Below, piece by piece: positions 61,571 to 64,000 of a stretch of DNA of 64,000 bases. Each line of letters opens with the position of its first letter. The first letter of the stretch is position 1. The stretch is taken from positions 46,394-110,393 of the forward strand of contig NZ_QHLZ01000003.1 in assembly GCF_003185915.1 (NCBI RefSeq), read 5' to 3'. The position numbers and the translations under genes were made by a program. The stretch comes from Arthrobacter psychrochitiniphilus (lineage in GTDB: Bacteria; Actinomycetota; Actinomycetes; Actinomycetales; Micrococcaceae). The notes beneath the pieces were generated by a model. That model searched no databases. It was given only the letters and a program-made list of their open reading frames with translations, and was not told the DNA's origin.

Positions 61571-61632
61571 GCCCGGTCCGCAAACGTAGCAAAGATGATT
61601 ATTTCGTTTTTGCTGGAGTTTGCAGGCCGGGC
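61571..61632. repeat. Inverted repeat after fprA
   Basis: GCCCGGTCCGCAAAC (61571-61585) and GTTTGCAGGCCGGGC (61618-61632) pair at 13 of 15 positions across a 32-nt A/T-rich loop. It lies between fprA and the next gene and may be a terminator-like hairpin or an operator. Confidence 0.5.
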
Positions 61633-61656
61633 AACGTACTGTTTGTAGTAGTTATT

Positions 61657-62925
61657 GTGACTGGTGACACCTTGAAGGGTCATCTGGAGCAAAACGGTCT
61701 CGTAGTACTTTCTTCACTGGGGGTGAATGCTGTGCATGCTGACGCCAAGTCGCTGATGCTTGACGGCACCCCAGTGCGCCTGGTGCGTATAGCTTTTGGA
61801 GTGGCGTTGTTCGCCGCTCTTTTCTTCTTTCTAGGGTCATCAGGAGCGTTTGCTGCTCCCGATGCTCCGGATGCTCCGGCATCCTCCGACCAGTCTCCGG
61901 CCAAGGGCAAGGGGTTGATCTCAGGAATTCTCTCCCCCGTGGTTAACGTGGTGGATAAGAGCGTTTCGCAGGTTCCCGTTGTCAAGGACATTGTCGGGAA
62001 CAACACCGTTTCCAAGGTTGTTGCACCTGTTTCGGGAATCACCGACAGGGCTGAACAGACGGCCTCATCGATTCCCGTGGTGGAAAAAGTTATTGCCCCG
62101 GTTCGGAACGTCACCACCTCCGTGGTTCCGCCAATGGTCAACGTTGTGGACTCAATTACTGCGCCTGTACTTGGCACCGTTGACCACGTCACGGCTCCGG
62201 TAGTGCAGGTTTTGGCTCCCGTTGTTGCCCCGGTGACCGGGACCTTGAAGCCGGTTGTTGACGGCGTCACAGGGACTGTTGTACCTGTGGGCGACGGTGT
62301 GAAGGATGTCATTGATCAAGTTCTGCCCCCGGTAAAGCCCGGCACTCCGGGGACTCCCGGCGCCCCCGGATCGGTAGTGCCGGGCACGCCCATCACGCCT
62401 GCAACCCCGGGCGCGGACCTTGAACAGAGCGGGACCTCCGCCACTCCTGGCAATGCAACGTCTGCTGCTGACGGCACAGAGAAGTCCTTAGGCGCGAAGG
62501 CGCCTCTCGGAGCTCAGCTGCTTGGAACAGAGCGTTCAGGACTAAAATTGTCCGTGTCAGGGGGTCTTGGCTCTCTGGCGCAATACTTGGCTTCAGGGGC
62601 GGTGCCTAGATCATCCGGGGCAGTAAATCCCGCGGCCATGGCTGTGCCCAGCCTCCCTGTTGGAAGTAGCGCTTACTTCTCGTGTGACTCGGATACCAGC
62701 GGCCTAGCCGTGGGGCCTTGTGCGCCGGCTGTAAGTTCCAGCCCTGCCTCAGCGACCGGTTCCGGAAGTGGCGCCAGTGGCGCCGGTGGACCATCAGGAT
62801 CTGGGGCAGCACAGGAAAACTTTGCAGGGCACTTCAGCATCGCGGTCCAGGGTTCAACCCTGCGAGATGTCAGCTGGTCCCTGCCTGCCTCCATGCCCTC
62901 AAACCCCGGATCAACACCCGGATAG
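61657..62925 (+). CDS. Secreted Pro/Val-rich repetitive protein
   Basis: 422 residues from GTG 61657. A signal peptide at about 42-66 (VRIAFGVALFAALFFFLGSSGAFAA) follows an unusually long 40-residue N-region. The mature first half repeats a Val/Pro pattern such as SPVVNVVDKSVSQVPVVKDI, APVRNVTTSVVPPMVNVVDS and APVLGTVDHVTAPVVQVLAP; then a Pro/Gly/Thr linker (PGTPGTPGAPGS). The C-terminus has two cysteines (YFSCDSD, GPCAPAV) and a Ser/Gly-rich tail. No family recognised. It is followed by the chaplin-like gene, so both may be envelope or surface-layer proteins. Confidence 0.65.
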   Translation: MTGDTLKGHLEQNGLVVLSSLGVNAVHADAKSLMLDGTPVRLVRIAFGVALFAALFFFLGSSGAFAAPDAPDAPASSDQSPAKGKGLISGILSPVVNVVDKSVSQVPVVKDIVGNNTVSKVVAPVSGITDRAEQTASSIPVVEKVIAPVRNVTTSVVPPMVNVVDSITAPVLGTVDHVTAPVVQVLAPVVAPVTGTLKPVVDGVTGTVVPVGDGVKDVIDQVLPPVKPGTPGTPGAPGSVVPGTPITPATPGADLEQSGTSATPGNATSAADGTEKSLGAKAPLGAQLLGTERSGLKLSVSGGLGSLAQYLASGAVPRSSGAVNPAAMAVPSLPVGSSAYFSCDSDTSGLAVGPCAPAVSSSPASATGSGSGASGAGGPSGSGAAQENFAGHFSIAVQGSTLRDVSWSLPASMPSNPGSTPG

Positions 62926-63026
62926 ATAACCGTTGAGCCTCTTCCCGACATTTGGGAAAAGCCACGGTGTTTCCTTGCTTGCGGTCGCAACCAGGGTCAA
63001 AAAATCTTATTCAGGAGTTGTTCATC

Positions 63027-64000
63027 ATGCATGCAATTTTTCGTCGATCGCTTTGTGCAGCGGTCTTTGCCGGCGGTCTTCTTGCTCTCGGCACGGGTGC
63101 AGCGAGTGCTGCCGATCAGTCAAGTTCAGGAACCTCGGATCTTGTCCCCGCGGTCCAGAGCGCCGTATCCCAGCTCTCCAGCAACCACAGCAGCCACGAT
63201 GCCTCGGCAAGAAGAGGCATTCTCGGTGACCTGCTCGGTGATGTTGTAGGCAGCGTCCAAGTTTCCGTCCCAGTGACGGTTCCGGTGAATGTTTCCGGGA
63301 ACGCGGTGGGTGTTGTGGGTAATGCGGTTTCTTCTGATTCGCAGGCCACGAACACCGCGGTGGTACCTCCGGTTCAGCAGACCTCCAACCAGGGTTCCAA
63401 GCAGGGATCTGCCCATTCTCCTGCTGACACGGGGCTTCTTGGAGGCATTGTTGGCAACGTTCTGGACAATGTTCAGGTGGCTGTTCCTGTGACGGTTCCG
63501 GTGAATGTTTCCGGGAACGCGGTGGGTGTTGTGGGTAATGCGGTTTCCTCTGATTCGCAGGCCACTAACACCACTGTGGTACCTGCGGTTCAGCAGACCT
63601 CCAACCCGGGTTCCAACCAGGGATCTGCCGGTAACGGTGGCCTCTTGGGTGGTTTGTTGGGCAACGTTCTGGAGAATGTTCAGGTGGCTGTTCCTGTGAC
63701 GGTTCCGGTGAATGTTTCCGGGAACGCGGTGGGTGTTGTGGGTAATGCGGTTTCCTCGGGCTCCGAGGCCACGAACACCACGGTGGTACCCCCGGTTCAG
63801 CAGACCTCCAACCCGGGATCCAACCAGGGCTCTGCCGGTAACGGTGGCCTCCTTGGAGGCATTGTTGGCAACGTTCTGGAGAATGTTCAGGTGGCTGTTC
63901 CTGTGACGGTTCCGGTGAATGTTTCCGGGAACGCGGTGGGTGTTGTGGGTAATGCGGTTTCCTCTGATTCGCAGGCCACTAACACCACTGTGGTACCTCC
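63027..64000 (+). CDS. Chaplin-like secreted repeat protein without cysteines, 3' end beyond window
   Basis: 324 visible residues; AGGAG lies 9 nt before ATG 63027. A signal peptide (RRSLCAAVFAGGLLALGTGAASAA) ends near residue 29. Then come at least four copies of VPVTVPVNVSGNAVGVVGNAVS, each followed by a TN-rich hydrophilic part and a GLLGGIVGNVLENVQVAVP segment. The pattern PVNVSGNAVGVVGNA is that of the streptomycete chaplin domain, whose PVNxCGN core carries a cysteine; here it is serine in every copy. Chaplins self-assemble into amyloid-like surface films; that role is inferred. The stop codon is outside the window. Confidence 0.8.
   Translation, partial: MHAIFRRSLCAAVFAGGLLALGTGAASAADQSSSGTSDLVPAVQSAVSQLSSNHSSHDASARRGILGDLLGDVVGSVQVSVPVTVPVNVSGNAVGVVGNAVSSDSQATNTAVVPPVQQTSNQGSKQGSAHSPADTGLLGGIVGNVLDNVQVAVPVTVPVNVSGNAVGVVGNAVSSDSQATNTTVVPAVQQTSNPGSNQGSAGNGGLLGGLLGNVLENVQVAVPVTVPVNVSGNAVGVVGNAVSSGSEATNTTVVPPVQQTSNPGSNQGSAGNGGLLGGIVGNVLENVQVAVPVTVPVNVSGNAVGVVGNAVSSDSQATNTTVVP
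63268..64000 (+). repeat. Tandem repeat array of the chaplin-like gene
   Basis: Repeat starts (TGACGGTTCCGGTGAATG) at about 63268, 63484, 63691 and 63898; periods are 216, 207 and 207 bp, so all are multiples of three. The copies are nearly identical at the DNA level, especially the last three, which suggests recent expansion. The array continues past the window end. Confidence 0.9.

Noticed and set aside
63268..64000. CRISPR-like regular repeat array
   Set aside because: Repeats are about 207-216 bp, in frame, and encode the chaplin-like modules; there are no spacers and no cas genes.
1..64000. tRNA, rRNA or intact insertion sequence
   Set aside because: I looked for these while reading and found no convincing example; a covariance-model scan would be decisive.

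Overview
The window looks like chromosomal DNA of a high-GC actinobacterium of the Micrococcaceae, most likely Arthrobacter or a close relative. The evidence is a DUF222/HNH-type protein, a TetR-regulated paa cluster, a menaquinone (not ubiquinone) pathway, an APS-type sulfate reduction operon, a HelD-like ATPase and a chaplin-like repeat protein. The genus is inferred from gene content; no rRNA or tRNA gene was found.

Layout: (1) 1-921, a DUF222-family gene cut by the window edge. (2) 1079-8490, phenylacetate degradation: paaI-paaK-TetR regulator on the minus strand, divergent from paaABCDE-paaG-like on the plus strand, with two related operator-like palindromes between them. (3) About 9099-12520, a worn accessory patch: a decayed DUF1801 gene, a serine recombinase, two small membrane proteins, a YefM/RelE-type toxin-antitoxin pair whose antitoxin looks frameshifted, and a decayed PEP-mutase-like gene. 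(4) 12588-16920, an Lrp-type regulator divergent from a branched-chain 2-oxoacid dehydrogenase operon (E1 alpha, E1 beta, E2; no E3), followed by a metallo-beta-lactamase pseudogene, an MFS transporter, a lipoprotein and a PAP2 phosphatase. (5) 20229-30634, menaquinone biosynthesis (menC, menD, menF, menG, a GGR-type reductase, a polyprenyl diphosphate synthase), interrupted by a polar amino-acid ABC transporter. (6) 30667-32455, two immunity-like orphan genes and a TRIC-type channel. (7) 32582-37890, an ABC-2 exporter, a type II NADH dehydrogenase and a 14-TM MFS pump. (8) 37965-41901, a CBS/zinc-ribbon protein and a second 2-oxoacid dehydrogenase operon (E1 alpha, E1 beta, E2; no E3). (9) 42117-60044, sulfur assimilation: sirohydrochlorin chelatase, a DUF4190-DsbA fusion, sulfite reductase, cysH, cysD, cysN, two tandem SsuA-like binding proteins with an ATPase and permease, and a fused siroheme synthase. 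A urea transporter, a HelD-like ATPase, a DinB-like protein and a RelA/SpoT-domain protein lie inside this stretch. (10) 60078-64000, a ferredoxin-NADP reductase and two secreted proteins: one Pro/Val-rich, the other carrying cysteine-free chaplin-like repeats and running off the window.

How it fits together: sulfate is adenylated by CysDN, reduced as APS by the CysH-type enzyme, then as sulfite by a siroheme enzyme. CysG and the separate chelatase supply siroheme, and the ferredoxin reductase may supply electrons. Sulfonates are a likely alternative sulfur source through the Ssu-like transporter. The paa genes send phenylacetate towards acetyl-CoA and succinyl-CoA. The two dehydrogenase operons must borrow an E3 encoded elsewhere. 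Menaquinone and NDH-2 point to a menaquinone respiratory chain.

Many genes here lack a Shine-Dalgarno sequence but have a TANNNT hexamer 6-7 nt before the start codon, which suggests widespread leaderless transcription; I used this to choose several starts. I see no CRISPR array, prophage or intact insertion sequence. The best candidates for something under-described are the cysteine-free chaplin-like repeat protein, the adjacent orphan immunity-like genes, the CBS/zinc-ribbon protein with the dehydrogenase operon, and the shared cytosolic N-terminus of the two SsuA-like proteins.
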